Part shown: piece by piece, positions 1 through 7,033 of the stretch
Layout: each line of letters starts with the position of its first letter
Numbering within the stretch: the first letter of the stretch is position 1
DNA from: Mesorhizobium silamurunense
GTDB taxonomy: Bacteria > Pseudomonadota > Alphaproteobacteria > Rhizobiales > Rhizobiaceae
Length of the DNA stretch: 61,027 bases
Reading direction: 5' to 3'
NCBI RefSeq assembly: GCF_014843825.1
Contig: NZ_JHQR01000018.1
Span: 1 to 61,027 of the forward strand
Position numbers and translations under genes: made by a program
The notes under the pieces: generated by a model
The model's database searches: none
The model's input: only the letters and a program-made list of their open reading frames with translations
What the model was told of the DNA's origin: nothing

Positions 1-135
1 ACCGGATTAGATCAAAGGGGCAAGGTCACGGCTGTACAACTTGAAGCTTGTGGAGAAGCCGGGAGGCAGGCGAATGACGTATGCGCCACAGTCTGGCGGC
101 GAGCGCGTCGCGACTTTTACCCGAGAACTGGCTGA
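1..135 (+). other. Possible 3' end of a gene entering from the left
   Basis: Frame 1 is open from the first base to a TGA at 133-135, about 44 codons, with no start in view. It overlaps the better supported small ORF at 74 by some 60 bases, so either it is the tail of a cassette gene or it is chance. I do not recognise the peptide. Confidence 0.2.
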
Positions 136-202
136 AGAAATCACGCGTGCCGCAGGCACAGCCTTGGGAGGCCTGAACGCCTATGACCGCAGCAGAACCT
201 AA
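74..202 (+). CDS. Small 42-residue cassette protein
   Basis: This is a short frame beginning MTYAPQSGGERVATF and ending NAYDRSRT. The ATG at 74 sits 4 bases after a strong purine-rich Shine-Dalgarno stretch (GGGAGGCAGG, 61-70). Its last 20 bases overlap the start of the replication-like gene at 183, which suggests translational coupling. The middle (RELAEEITRAAG) looks helical. The family is not recognised; the support is the ribosome binding site and the overlap pattern shared by the whole cassette. Confidence 0.45.
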   Translation: MTYAPQSGGERVATFTRELAEEITRAAGTALGGLNAYDRSRT

Positions 203-1118
203 GGCGTCTCTCACTCGCGAATACTGGACACACAACGTCGGTGAGCCGACAGGGCCGGTGGCCCAGTTTAGGATGTCTCAGCTGGTCGACTACGACATGC
301 GCCTGACTGATCCGGCCCGCATCGTTTATCGCTTCTTGATTGGCTGGTACATGCGGAGCAACGGCGACGCGCTTGCGTCTGTCCGCCACATCGTGGCCAC
401 CATGAGAACACGCGCCCCTGATGGCGCCAGGCATCTTTCCCGCTCAGCCGTGCAACGGGCAATTATCCTCCTAATCGAAACCGGATGGCATGTCCGTCGC
501 TTCACTGGAAAGGGGCGCAGCGGCTCGCGCTATGTACCAGTTCTCAACGTCCTCGAGCTGGCAGCGCAGGGCAACCTGCCGTCGGTGGAAGTTGATAGCG
601 TCCCACTCTACTGGGACACAAACGAAGATTCCGTAGCGTCCCACTCTACCGGGACAGAGGTGTCCCACCCCACCGGGACACTAAGCGACGTAGCGTCCCA
701 CTTGCCGGGACAAAGACCCTCATACAGTAACCCGTCGACAGACGGGGTTACATGTAAGGAGGACAATGATTGCGCCGCGCCTATGGCGCCGCCTTTGGCT
801 GGCCTTTCGGCCGCCACGGCGGGTACGGCGCAAGGGAAAGAGAAAGACCCCTTTGAGGAGTTGTATCGTGCGTACGGCGTCCGTGCTGAGTTTGCCGCTG
901 CCAGGCATGCATATGAAGAAGTTGCGCCAGATGAAGCCTTGCACGCAATCATGATGTCCGCTGCCTGTGCCTGGAGGGAGGCTGCGGGGCAGACTGTTGA
1001 GCGAATGCATCTGCGCCGCTGGATAAACGAACGGCGCTACCTTGAAGACCCCAAGGGTACCTCCCAAAAAGCTGAAGCCGAAGCGCGAGCCAAAGCCGAA
1101 GACCAAGCCCATGCTTAA
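183..1118 (+). CDS. Winged-helix replication-initiator-like protein
   Basis: This 311-residue protein looks like a phage or plasmid replication-type DNA-binding protein. The first 125 residues read as a helix-turn-helix or winged-helix domain, with a recognition-helix-like stretch SRSAVQRAIILLIETGWH followed by a Gly/Arg-rich wing (GKGRSGSRY). Codons 140-176 are low complexity because four DNA dyads lie inside the coding sequence (separate entry). The C-terminal third is helical (FEELYRAYGVRAEFAAARHA). The gene heads a run of overlapping small genes. That layout resembles lambda-type O genes, where origin iterons lie within the initiator gene. Replication is an inference; a regulatory HTH protein is the alternative. 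Confidence 0.55.
   Translation: MTAAEPKASLTREYWTHNVGEPTGPVAQFRMSQLVDYDMRLTDPARIVYRFLIGWYMRSNGDALASVRHIVATMRTRAPDGARHLSRSAVQRAIILLIETGWHVRRFTGKGRSGSRYVPVLNVLELAAQGNLPSVEVDSVPLYWDTNEDSVASHSTGTEVSHPTGTLSDVASHLPGQRPSYSNPSTDGVTCKEDNDCAAPMAPPLAGLSAATAGTAQGKEKDPFEELYRAYGVRAEFAAARHAYEEVAPDEALHAIMMSAACAWREAAGQTVERMHLRRWINERRYLEDPKGTSQKAEAEARAKAEDQAHA
600..711 (+). repeat. Four intragenic dyads, GTCCCA-N6-YGGGAC type
   Basis: There are four copies of an inverted repeat at 600-617, 638-655, 662-679 and 695-711. The first three are 18 bp (GTCCCACTCTACTGGGAC and variants) and the last is 17 bp. Start-to-start spacing is 38, 24 and 33 bp. Copy 1 is read in frame as VPLYWD, while copies 2-4 are read one frame over as SHSTG, SHPTG and SHLPG. 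The DNA word is therefore conserved while the peptide is not, which argues for a DNA-level role such as initiator binding. Confidence 0.8.
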
Positions 1119-1596
1119 GCCTACCAAGGAAGTCAAAGCCGACGACGACAACGGAGTCAGCACTCAGCCGGCACCGAAGAAAAGGGACCAAGAGTACATC
1201 ATCGAAAAGGCGGATATCGATGAGGGCCGGTTCGGCAAAACCTTGAAACTGTACATGCGGGGCAAAGACGATGGACTATGCCGACCACGCAACATCTGTG
1301 TTGAGCATCGAAGGCCGGAAATGCAGGAAGCAGGTCAAGCAGAAATTGAACGCCTAGCCGACGCCTGTGACCTCCAGTTATCGGGCGATCTCAAAACTGC
1401 TGATTTTGTTGGCCGCTGCATCCTCATAACCGCTGACAACCATGTCCAACGACCATGGAAGCCAGCACCAAGCGTCGCGAGGTCAGTCAAGTTCGTCCCA
1501 AAATTCTCTGTGGTCCCGAAGGCGCAAACCACGGCTCGGGAGATGGCCAAGGTTTGGGCCGCGAAATTCAACGACGACGTGGAGGACGCAGCATGA
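1111..1596 (+). CDS. Cassette protein, possibly single-strand DNA binding
   Basis: The ATG at 1111 overlaps the upstream stop (TAA at 1116-1118), giving 161 residues. An upstream in-frame TTG at 1042 would add a Lys/Pro-rich tail lying entirely over the preceding gene and is less likely. After a charged N-terminus come a region with KADIDEGRFGKTLKLYMRG and a C-terminal part with DFVGRCILITADN. The general look recalls phage DUF669-like or OB-fold accessory proteins, but I cannot assign a family. It is coupled to its neighbours on both sides: its stop overlaps the next start as ATGA. Confidence 0.5.
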   Translation: MLKPTKEVKADDDNGVSTQPAPKKRDQEYIIEKADIDEGRFGKTLKLYMRGKDDGLCRPRNICVEHRRPEMQEAGQAEIERLADACDLQLSGDLKTADFVGRCILITADNHVQRPWKPAPSVARSVKFVPKFSVVPKAQTTAREMAKVWAAKFNDDVEDAA

Positions 1597-1754
1597 CAAC
1601 ACTTTTCGACAATCCAACCGCCGCAACCACTGCCCGCTTTGACGGCGCCTATCGCGGCAGACGATTGAGTTGGGCGGAATTCTGGAAAATCCGACCGGAT
1701 TTGAAGCAGGCCGACAACGATAACGAACGGCCAGCCGACAAGGCTGCCGCGTAG
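1593..1754 (+). CDS. Small 53-residue cassette protein
   Basis: The ATG at 1593 overlaps the previous stop in an ATGA junction, and GGAGG lies at 1581-1585. The peptide runs MTTLFDNPTAATTARFDGAY, then RGRRLSWAEFWKIRPDL, and ends with DNDNERPADKAAA. I do not recognise a family. A short protein with a WxEFWxxRPDL-type segment in coupled position behind a replication-like gene fits a phage-type early operon. Confidence 0.55.
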   Translation: MTTLFDNPTAATTARFDGAYRGRRLSWAEFWKIRPDLKQADNDNERPADKAAA

Positions 1755-1769
1755 CGCTTTTAGGGAAGC

Positions 1770-1797
1770 CGCGGCTCCCCGTTGCTGGAGAGCCGCG
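1770..1797 (+). terminator. Stem-loop after the first cassette operon
   Basis: CGCGGCTC (1770-1777) pairs with GAGCCGCG (1790-1797), an 8-bp perfect stem 15 bases after the stop at 1754. No U-tract follows, so a terminator role is uncertain; it could instead protect mRNA ends. Confidence 0.35.
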
Positions 1798-1854
1798 ACA
1801 ACCCCCGCCCGGCCCGCCCAAAGGGCCTATTAGCAATTTCTAAAGCGCAGACGT

Positions 1855-1884
1855 GTGCAATGCAACAATTTTATTGCGCTGCAC
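1855..1884 (+). promoter_or_regulatory. Imperfect dyad upstream of the 1968 gene
   Basis: GTGCAATGCAA (1855-1865) faces TTGCGCTGCAC (1874-1884) across an AT-rich 8-base spacer, matching at 9 of 11 positions. It lies about 85 bases before the next gene. It has the size and symmetry of a repressor site, but no protein can be named from the sequence. Confidence 0.35.
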
Positions 1885-1967
1885 AATGATTTCTTAACCA
1901 CGCCTCTTGCGGGGCGGCACTACCGGCTCTGGCGGCCGGTTCTTTAGCCTGGGGAACAAAGACCCGC

Positions 1968-2879
1968 ATGATGGAACAGCAACTAGACCTGACGGGCCAA
2001 CCGGCCGGATATTTCGGCGCGCGCCTTGGCAAAAGGATACCCTGGCAGGCGTTCGCCTCGCTCACTGGCCGCCCAATCCCGGACGGCGCCATCATGCGGC
2101 CACGGCAACCGCGGGCCGCCTCAGAGCCCCGACCAGTTGACCAATATTGGCTTGGCGGCCTGTGCCGCTTTGCGAAGCGCTACACGGATCCAACGCGCCA
2201 TTGGAATGGCTGGAAACCGAAGCCTCTAGAACAGGCTTCGCTGCCGTTGCTGTTGCTTCTGTCGCCTTTGTCGGCCCGCGCGACGGCACGCCACTACATC
2301 GCGTCTGTGGCTGTGCTCGGGGCCACAATCAGGCCACCCATAGCGCCCCGCAGGCCGCTCGCCGAAGAGCATGTTGCAGGCCGCATCCAAGCGCGTCACG
2401 TGACTGCCGCGGATTGGTTCCAGATGGACATCGAGGCGAGCGCCAGCGCGCTTGTCGACGGCGTGCGCGTGCGCACCTCCACTGGCGCTATGGTGCCATC
2501 GGGCAGCCGGGATCCCGAAGCGCTATGGCCGGCCGAAGCCACCGCTGATCGGGCCATCCGCTTACGGAGCCGGTTCCGCACACTAGGACCGCTGGCCCGC
2601 GTCGTTTGGCGCGCGTTGAACGGAGCGGAAATGGCAGAGCTTGCCCCGGCGTGGCAGATACCTCAGAGACATAAGGCTGAGGCTGGCCGCATCCGACTGC
2701 GCGCTGGTTTGGAGCTTTGCGCCCGAATGGCGGAGCGGGATGTCGACATCTTACCGGAATGGGAGGTGATCGAGGTGGTGCGTGCTGCATGTTCGGAATG
2801 CGCCAAACTTGAAGCAACGCGAAGAATGCGCGTGCTGGCCCCGGCAAATGACAACAGAAGACGACTCATCGCTGCTTGA
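1968..2879 (+). CDS. Unknown 303-residue cassette protein
   Basis: The start at 1968 (MMEQQLDLTG) follows GGGGAA at about 1952, with the ATG repeated. The protein is Arg- and Ala-rich. A Leu-rich stretch (PLLLLLSPL) near residue 95 is followed by a long helical region. The C-terminal third contains RALNGAEMAELAPAWQIPQR and RIRLRAGLELCARM, which could be a helix-turn-helix like those at the ends of sigma-type regulators. No family is recognised. It is co-directional with the rest of the cassette but separated from it by about 210 bases containing a hairpin and a dyad, so it may begin a second transcription unit. Confidence 0.45.
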   Translation: MMEQQLDLTGQPAGYFGARLGKRIPWQAFASLTGRPIPDGAIMRPRQPRAASEPRPVDQYWLGGLCRFAKRYTDPTRHWNGWKPKPLEQASLPLLLLLSPLSARATARHYIASVAVLGATIRPPIAPRRPLAEEHVAGRIQARHVTAADWFQMDIEASASALVDGVRVRTSTGAMVPSGSRDPEALWPAEATADRAIRLRSRFRTLGPLARVVWRALNGAEMAELAPAWQIPQRHKAEAGRIRLRAGLELCARMAERDVDILPEWEVIEVVRAACSECAKLEATRRMRVLAPANDNRRRLIAA

Positions 2880-3140
2880 TTTTGTTAGTGTTTCTGACTT
2901 CGCACGAGGGTCATTGCAGAGTTTTGCTATATTGTAATTATAGGAAGTAGTTCAGCGCTGCCCCCCAGGCGCGCCGCGCTTCGCCGGAACTGCGTTGCCA
3001 GCGCAACCGGCGCACCCGTCATTGGCTCAGTAGGCCAGGCGGAAACATTGCCGCCGCTTTCGTTGCGCATTCGGAAGCGGTGGCTTTTTATTTGCTCATC
3101 GCATGCGCGTTTCGCGCACCACACAAAAGGACAATCAAAA

Positions 3141-3674
3141 ATGGCTAAGCTCGCCGCCGTACCGGCGGCTCTTGAAACCTATTGCGGATTTCCAACCGCT
3201 CGAACCCGTCAAGTCGATCGCCGCCTACTCGAGGAAGGACTCCTTGAGCCAGGTGCGCCGTTCGTGTCGGTTGAAATCAATGAGGCTGATTTCGCACTCC
3301 TGCTACTCGCCGTGGCATCCGGTGCTTCGGTGCCCCGAGTCGGCGACGTGACTGTCGAACTTGCCGATACAGTACCAAACGGGATCGACGTTGCCGTCAT
3401 GCCAGAGAACATTCGACCGGCAAGGGTGACGGCGTTCGACATCCTGCACGGCCAGATTTGGAACGCAGCTAGGGATCCGGGTGCCATCGTATCCGACCTT
3501 GAGGTGGTCGAAACGTGGCCAGAGGTGGTGTTCCATCTGCCTGAAGGCGCCGCTCGATTCCAGCCAGTAGGAAGCGTGCCTGACCATTGGCAGGGCCACA
3601 AGCAGCGGCGATCGACGCGCATTCCTGGCTCAGCAATCGCGCTCGTCGCGAAGAACCTTTTTGGAGAAAAATGA
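3141..3674 (+). CDS. Unknown 177-residue cassette protein
   Basis: The ATG at 3141 follows AAAGGA about 10 bases upstream. The frame is open further back to 3048, but that part crosses an AT-rich intergenic stretch and is not counted. It starts MAKLAAVPAALETYCGF. It has an acidic, helical middle (VEINEADFALLLLAVASG) and a basic C-terminus ending IALVAKNLFGEK. The stop overlaps the next start at 3671. No family is recognised; phage origin is suggested only by context. Confidence 0.5.
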   Translation: MAKLAAVPAALETYCGFPTARTRQVDRRLLEEGLLEPGAPFVSVEINEADFALLLLAVASGASVPRVGDVTVELADTVPNGIDVAVMPENIRPARVTAFDILHGQIWNAARDPGAIVSDLEVVETWPEVVFHLPEGAARFQPVGSVPDHWQGHKQRRSTRIPGSAIALVAKNLFGEK

Positions 3675-4021
3675 TGACTTCCATTTTCAAGAAACCCGAC
3701 GTCATCACTGGTAAGCCCTTCGTCATGCCTGAACTGGGCGATGTCGACCCGGAATTCGCAAAGCTCGAAGCACAGCTTCACGACCTCAACGCCAAGAAAC
3801 GCGACATCATGCGCTTCGAAATCGAGGCGCAGCGACTCAAGCTCTCGCAATGGCTTTTGAGCAGCCTCAATCGCCGCGGCTACTTCGGCAGCGCGCCGGT
3901 CATATTCCGGTCGGATAGCAGCGATGAACGGGCGTTTAGCGATATCGCGCCGCTCACGGAGGCGCTGGCTGACTATGTCGATAGCCATACCAAGGTCGGC
4001 CACCAGCTTGCTCTGCTCTGA
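3671..4021 (+). CDS. Unknown coiled-coil-like cassette protein, possibly rearranged
   Basis: The ATG at 3671 overlaps the preceding TGA, with GGAGAAAA just upstream. The N-terminus (MMTSIFKKPDVITGKPFVMP) and the heptad-like EFAKLEAQLHDLN segment resemble the start of small rhizobial phage-type coiled-coil proteins as I remember them. The part after residue about 42 does not look like that family. The opposite strand of 3800-4168, however, reads like the family's C-terminal half (next entry). The 116-residue product may therefore be a chimera created by an inversion. Codon bias cannot decide, because the two antisense frames share their GC-rich codon positions. Confidence 0.45.
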   Translation: MMTSIFKKPDVITGKPFVMPELGDVDPEFAKLEAQLHDLNAKKRDIMRFEIEAQRLKLSQWLLSSLNRRGYFGSAPVIFRSDSSDERAFSDIAPLTEALADYVDSHTKVGHQLALL

Positions 4022-4168
4022 GGCCCGCTGGCGTCGACCGGTGACCGAGTCAGTTTCCTCTCCGAGGAGAGCAGCAACACCAGCCGAGAGGGTCGGGCCG
4101 CGCGTTTCGGCGAGTTCCTCGCGGATGATGATCGCCGTGCCGCCCGGCAGTATGACCAGGCGCCTTCG
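3795..4168 (-). pseudogene. Displaced antisense segment of a phage-type coiled-coil gene
   Basis: On the minus strand the frame is open from the TGA at 4169-4171 down through 3795. It reads GVAALLGEETDSV, AIDIVSQRLRERR, then AAIRPEYDRRAAEVAAAIEA and FEAHDVAFLG. The first 55 codons contain no ATG, GTG or TTG; the first possible start is a GTG at 4003. So the most family-like part has no start of its own, as expected of an internal piece turned round. No inverted repeats at the edges were found by eye. Family likeness is from memory and unverified; chance antisense resemblance is the main alternative. Confidence 0.3.
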
Positions 4169-4335
4169 TCATATGGCGTGACCCCGAAGCTTCATTTCCA
4201 TTTCGGCGCGCCGGATCGAAGCGGCTTTCGCCTGCCGAGCAAAAAATTGCATTGAGGGATGGAACCAGATATTTGGCTGGCGGTTTTATGCGCGGCGCCG
4301 CGCTCCCACCCCCCTCGAGGCGCCAGAAAACTTGG

Positions 4336-4376
4336 AAAGCCCGTTTCCGCCTAAGCCTTGGTGGGACGGGCTTTTC
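4336..4376 (+). terminator. Rho-independent terminator closing the cassette
   Basis: AAAGCCCGT (4336-4344) pairs with ACGGGCTTT (4366-4374), with inner pairing CCGCC/GGTGG and a T-run in CTTTTCATTT. It lies about 315 bases beyond the last cassette gene. The stretch 4022-4335 between them has no credible plus-strand gene, only the antisense segment described above. Confidence 0.65.
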
Positions 4377-4465
4377 ATTTGCCAATTCCTCACCGACCCC
4401 GTCCCAAACCACCGGATGAAGCGCGCCGGCCGGCGGCCCAGCGGCCAAAAGGCGGAACGACCGGT

Positions 4466-4496
4466 TCTGGCAGCGGAGGTTCGATCCGCTGCCAGA
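4466..4496. repeat. Perfect 12-bp inverted repeat with 7-base loop
   Basis: TCTGGCAGCGGA (4466-4477) and TCCGCTGCCAGA (4485-4496) pair without mismatch around GGTTCGA. The loop contains GTTCGA, as in a tRNA T-loop, but the geometry does not fit a T-arm. It sits 16 bases past the stop of the minus-strand GYD gene and at the right edge of the cassette, so it could be a terminator-like stem or a mobile-element end. Confidence 0.55.
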
Positions 4497-4511
4497 GATG
4501 TTTCAACCAGC

Positions 4512-4844
4512 TTATTTTACCGGGGATTTGTAGGAAGACGCGATTTTGCCCGCCTTCTCCTGGGCCGCCTTGAATTCCGCGCCCGTGTATGCTCGCACGG
4601 TTTTGACATTCGATACCGCTCCCGATGCGCCGACGACGAGAAGTGCGGGGATCAGGTCAGCACCGTCGTCGAATTCCGTAATTGCCATCCAGTCAGTTTC
4701 GCCCGTCGTGACGTAGAAAGAATGCAGTTTCCCGCCTGCTGCTTCAAAGATGGCACGGGCTGCCTTTTCTCGGTTCGATGGATTGTCAATCATTCCCATC
4801 GCTGCCGTGGCTGAATAGGAGCCTGTGACTATGAACGTTGGCAT
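4512..4844 (-). CDS. GYD domain-containing protein
   Basis: This is a 110-residue protein of the GYD (PF08734-type) family, small ferredoxin-like alpha/beta proteins of unknown role. The start at 4844 (MPTFIVTGSYSATAAMGMI) follows GGGAGGA. Family-like features are the N-terminal beta strand, then NREKAARAIFEAAGGKLHSF, then the strand YVTTGETDWMAITEF. A start at 4991 would add 49 residues with no family likeness. It is a single gene at the edge of the accessory region. Confidence 0.8.
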   Translation of the reverse strand: MPTFIVTGSYSATAAMGMIDNPSNREKAARAIFEAAGGKLHSFYVTTGETDWMAITEFDDGADLIPALLVVGASGAVSNVKTVRAYTGAEFKAAQEKAGKIASSYKSPVK

Positions 4845-5031
4845 ATGACATCCTCCCTCGATAATCGGGCAGATCGGATGATCTGCCGAATATTCAATAG
4901 CACATCCAGCCTTCTCGGCGGAAATCCGGCTGCGCTGCAGAGGCCGTTCGACTAGATAGCTGCTCGCTTTGCCGCCTAAAGAAATGTTCATGAAACGCGC
5001 CTAAAATACCCTTCTTGGGGAGCGTTTATCA

Positions 5032-5220
5032 TTGCCCTACAAAGACACTCCGCGGCAGGATGCTTATCGCCTTGAGCGCGTCGACGGCAAATCGGTGGAA
5101 GGCATAGCCATCTTTTACACGACGGCCGAAGCGAACGAGGTCATCCGTCATCTGGACCGGCGCTACCGCTTAATGCTGGGCGACAGGCAGATATGGCCTT
5201 CCGCTGATGGCAATCGTTAG
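5032..5220 (+). CDS. Small 62-residue protein, TTG start
   Basis: The frame opens with TTG at 5032 after GGGGAG. It encodes MPYKDTPRQDAYRLERVDGK and a helical middle (TTAEANEVIRHLDRRYRL). There is no ATG near the start. The family is not recognised, so this is supported only by a plausible ribosome binding site, a sensible composition and its position between divergent features. Confidence 0.35.
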   Translation: MPYKDTPRQDAYRLERVDGKSVEGIAIFYTTAEANEVIRHLDRRYRLMLGDRQIWPSADGNR

Positions 5221-5625
5221 CGCGCTGTCACAAGCGGTCCGGCGGTCGAGGGCGGGGGGCTTGGGGTTCGGCCGCCGGGCCTAACCGGCAGGGGCTCGGA
5301 ATCGGAACAGGGCAGGCATACTTCGGGTCGCGACTCTGGGCTCATCCAATTTGTGAATAGAGCAAGCCAAACACCCTAGTTTTGCCAAGTTGGCAGCGCC
5401 GCAAGCTGGCCTATAACCCCACCGGCCGGCGAACCTAACCCCGTTTTCCGGCTCGGCCCCGCGGCCAAACCCGCCCCCCAGCCACGGTCGCCGGGCTGAA
5501 CGTAGGCGAGCCCCAGGCGAGACTGAGATCACTGACAGCAGTTGCCCGAGATCTAATCGGCTGGATCGGCTGGAACGCGAGCGCGAGCGGGAAGCCTTGA
5601 CGCGCTATTGCGGCCGAGCAACACC
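5221..5625. other. Intergenic stretch without a recognisable gene
   Basis: About 400 bases in which I see no convincing gene on either strand. It includes runs of C and G and a short palindrome TGCCAA-G-TTGGCA at 5383-5395, which could be a regulator site. Nothing else stands out. Confidence 0.5.
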
Positions 5626-5817
5626 ATGGATGCGCAGACGGTTAATGAAAGTGGGCTGGCGCTTGGCGCGATCGTGACGATGACCGGCGCCGTCGTTGGG
5701 ACGAGTAGACTGCCGGACGGGCGCACCTCTTACCTCGTCCAGTTCGACCGCAAGGGCGTAGCGGCGCAGGACTGGTTCTTTGCGGAAGACGTGGCTGATC
5801 CTGGCTTTGACGACTGA
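5626..5817 (+). CDS. Small 63-residue beta-rich protein
   Basis: The ATG at 5626 encodes MDAQTVNESGLALGAIVTMT, then SRLPDGRTSYLVQFDRKG and a C-terminus with DWFFAEDVADPGFDD. The pattern of a Gly-rich turn, a basic hairpin and an acidic tail is like the small SH3-like barrel proteins of phage and rhizobial accessory regions. The family is not firmly recognised. A TTG upstream at 5608 is less likely. Confidence 0.5.
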   Translation: MDAQTVNESGLALGAIVTMTGAVVGTSRLPDGRTSYLVQFDRKGVAAQDWFFAEDVADPGFDD

Positions 5818-5832
5818 ATAGCCGGATACCAA

Positions 5833-5855
5833 AAAGCCCCGCTTCAGCGGGGTTG
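5833..5855 (-). terminator. Terminator hairpin, minus direction
   Basis: AGCCCCGC (5835-5842) pairs with GCGGGGTT (5847-5854) around TTCA. The adjacent A-run at 5831-5835 becomes the U-tract on the minus strand, so the stem terminates leftward transcription, presumably from the gene ending at 6102. Confidence 0.6.
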
Positions 5856-5867
5856 CAGCACAAACAA

Positions 5868-5892
5868 CAAAAAAGCGGGCTCTCGCCCGCTT
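5868..5892 (-). terminator. Second tandem terminator hairpin, minus direction
   Basis: AAGCGGGC (5873-5880) and GCCCGCTT (5885-5892) form a perfect 8-bp stem with a TCTC loop. The flanking A-run gives a U-tract in leftward transcripts. Together with the hairpin at 5833 it makes a double leftward terminator. Confidence 0.65.
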
Positions 5893-6101
5893 CCCTTCGT
5901 TGCCGAGACTCTGCGTGATGCCGGTACATTCATGGTCATCGCGCCGTCGATCGGCTCAAATTGCAGCGTGCGCCTTCGGGCGGAACCTCACCGACTATCT
6001 GAAGGGACGTTCCTCGCCAGCGGCGACTGCTGGCGGGTGTATGACAGTCAATGGTGTTTGAAACAAGGCGCCTCGGCTGGTGACGCCCCCCGCGGAGGAC
6101 A

Positions 6102-6485
6102 CTAACAGCGCCAATATACCGAACAGCCGTCGTCGTCGTCGTATTGACCCCCACTGCCTCCCTGCCCTGCTATCAATACTAGAAGCCCGACTATTGCCGA
6201 GGTAACGACGGCCAAGCCGATCTTTCCAGCGAGTTCACCCCGCCGTTGCCTGGCTGCTTCGCACGCGTCTGCAGCATCGCGCTCACGTCGATAAACAGGG
6301 TCGATCTGGTACCGCTCGCGCTCCTGCAGAACATCCATCCAGTGGGTTTGCATATACAGAGCCTGTTCCTCAGCCAGATATCTGTTCACAAGTCCGCGGG
6401 TACCATCTTCGCGAACATGATAGAGCGCCCACACGGGCTGTTCGGTATGAGGCGAAAGTTCTTTCTCGATCGCATAGCTTTCCAA
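6102..6485 (-). CDS. Unknown protein with C-terminal membrane anchor
   Basis: This 127-residue protein starts MESYAIEKELSPHTEQPVWA. It has an N-terminal soluble part (LYHVREDGTRGLVNRYLAEE), a charged helix and, near residues 85-108, one hydrophobic segment (IGLAVVTSAIVGLLVLIAG). The tail has four Asp and ends CSVYWRC. The layout suggests a tail-anchored inner-membrane protein. The family is not recognised. It is monocistronic and is followed to the left by two leftward terminators. Confidence 0.6.
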   Translation of the reverse strand: MESYAIEKELSPHTEQPVWALYHVREDGTRGLVNRYLAEEQALYMQTHWMDVLQERERYQIDPVYRRERDAADACEAARQRRGELAGKIGLAVVTSAIVGLLVLIAGQGGSGGQYDDDDGCSVYWRC

Positions 6486-6655
6486 TTTGCACCTTACTCC
6501 TCGTGCGCCCTGTTACCGCTAGCGCGGGCTTCCATGCGCCATTTGTGCGCCAGAGAATCCCGGCTAACCTCAGGAAACTCGGAAATGCGGTAATTTTGGT
6601 AAATCTAGTGGCGCACAAAAAGCGCTCCAAAATTCGCCTAAGTTATTGAATTTAT

Positions 6656-6731
6656 TGGTGAGCGCGATGGGATTCGAACCCATGACCTACTGATTAAAAG
6701 TCAGTTGCTCTACCGGCTGAGCTACGCGCTC
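6656..6731 (-). tRNA. tRNA-Lys (anticodon TTT)
   Basis: Read on the minus strand, this folds as a complete 76-base tRNA. The acceptor GAGCGCG pairs with CGCGCTC followed by A and an encoded CCA. There is a D-arm TAGCTCAGCCGGTAGAGCA, an anticodon arm CTGACTTTTAATCAG with anticodon TTT, and a T-arm with GGGTTCGAATCCC. It lies beside the accessory region and is intact, so no integration scar is visible in it. Confidence 0.97.
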
Positions 6732-7033
6732 CCGCGGGCTGGAAACGCCGCCCTCGAAATTGCGCGGAACATAGGGAGAGTGCCGCGACCGGTCAACCGG
6801 AAAAAGATGGCTTTCCTGCCGGAGTTTTGCGGGGTTTCCATAGGCGCGCGCCGCAGATGTTTTCGCCAAGGGGGAACCACGCCAGGCCGCAAGAAAAGGG
6901 CCAGGCCGCCGTCCACCAGTCATTTCAGAAGTCTCTACAATAACAAAGGGCTGCGATCGCGGCGGGAATTGTTGCAACCCTAGGCCGTTTCTCCCCCATA
7001 GGGACGTCCAACCCCTTTTCGAGGAGAAGATTG

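Noticed and set aside
600..711. CRISPR-like array
   Set aside because: Only four short copies with unequal spacing of 24-38 bases, inside a coding sequence; no cas genes.
3209..3795. Left part of the long minus-strand frame opposite the 3141 gene
   Set aside because: It loses any natural composition (Ser/Thr/Arg-rich antisense sequence) opposite a plus-strand gene with a good ribosome binding site; only the part right of about 3795 is worth keeping.
4050..4448. 132-codon minus-strand frame
   Set aside because: Pro/Arg-rich with repeated low-complexity segments; it overlaps a terminator and part of the displaced segment in another frame.
4466..4496. tRNA fragment or attachment site in the 12-bp stem
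   Set aside because: The loop contains GTTCGA, but the stem length and loop position do not match a tRNA T-arm and no acceptor follows.
5932..6105. 57-codon plus-strand frame starting MVIAPSIGSNCSV
   Set aside because: No ribosome binding site, odd Cys/Trp-rich composition, and it overlaps the end of the minus-strand gene at 6102.
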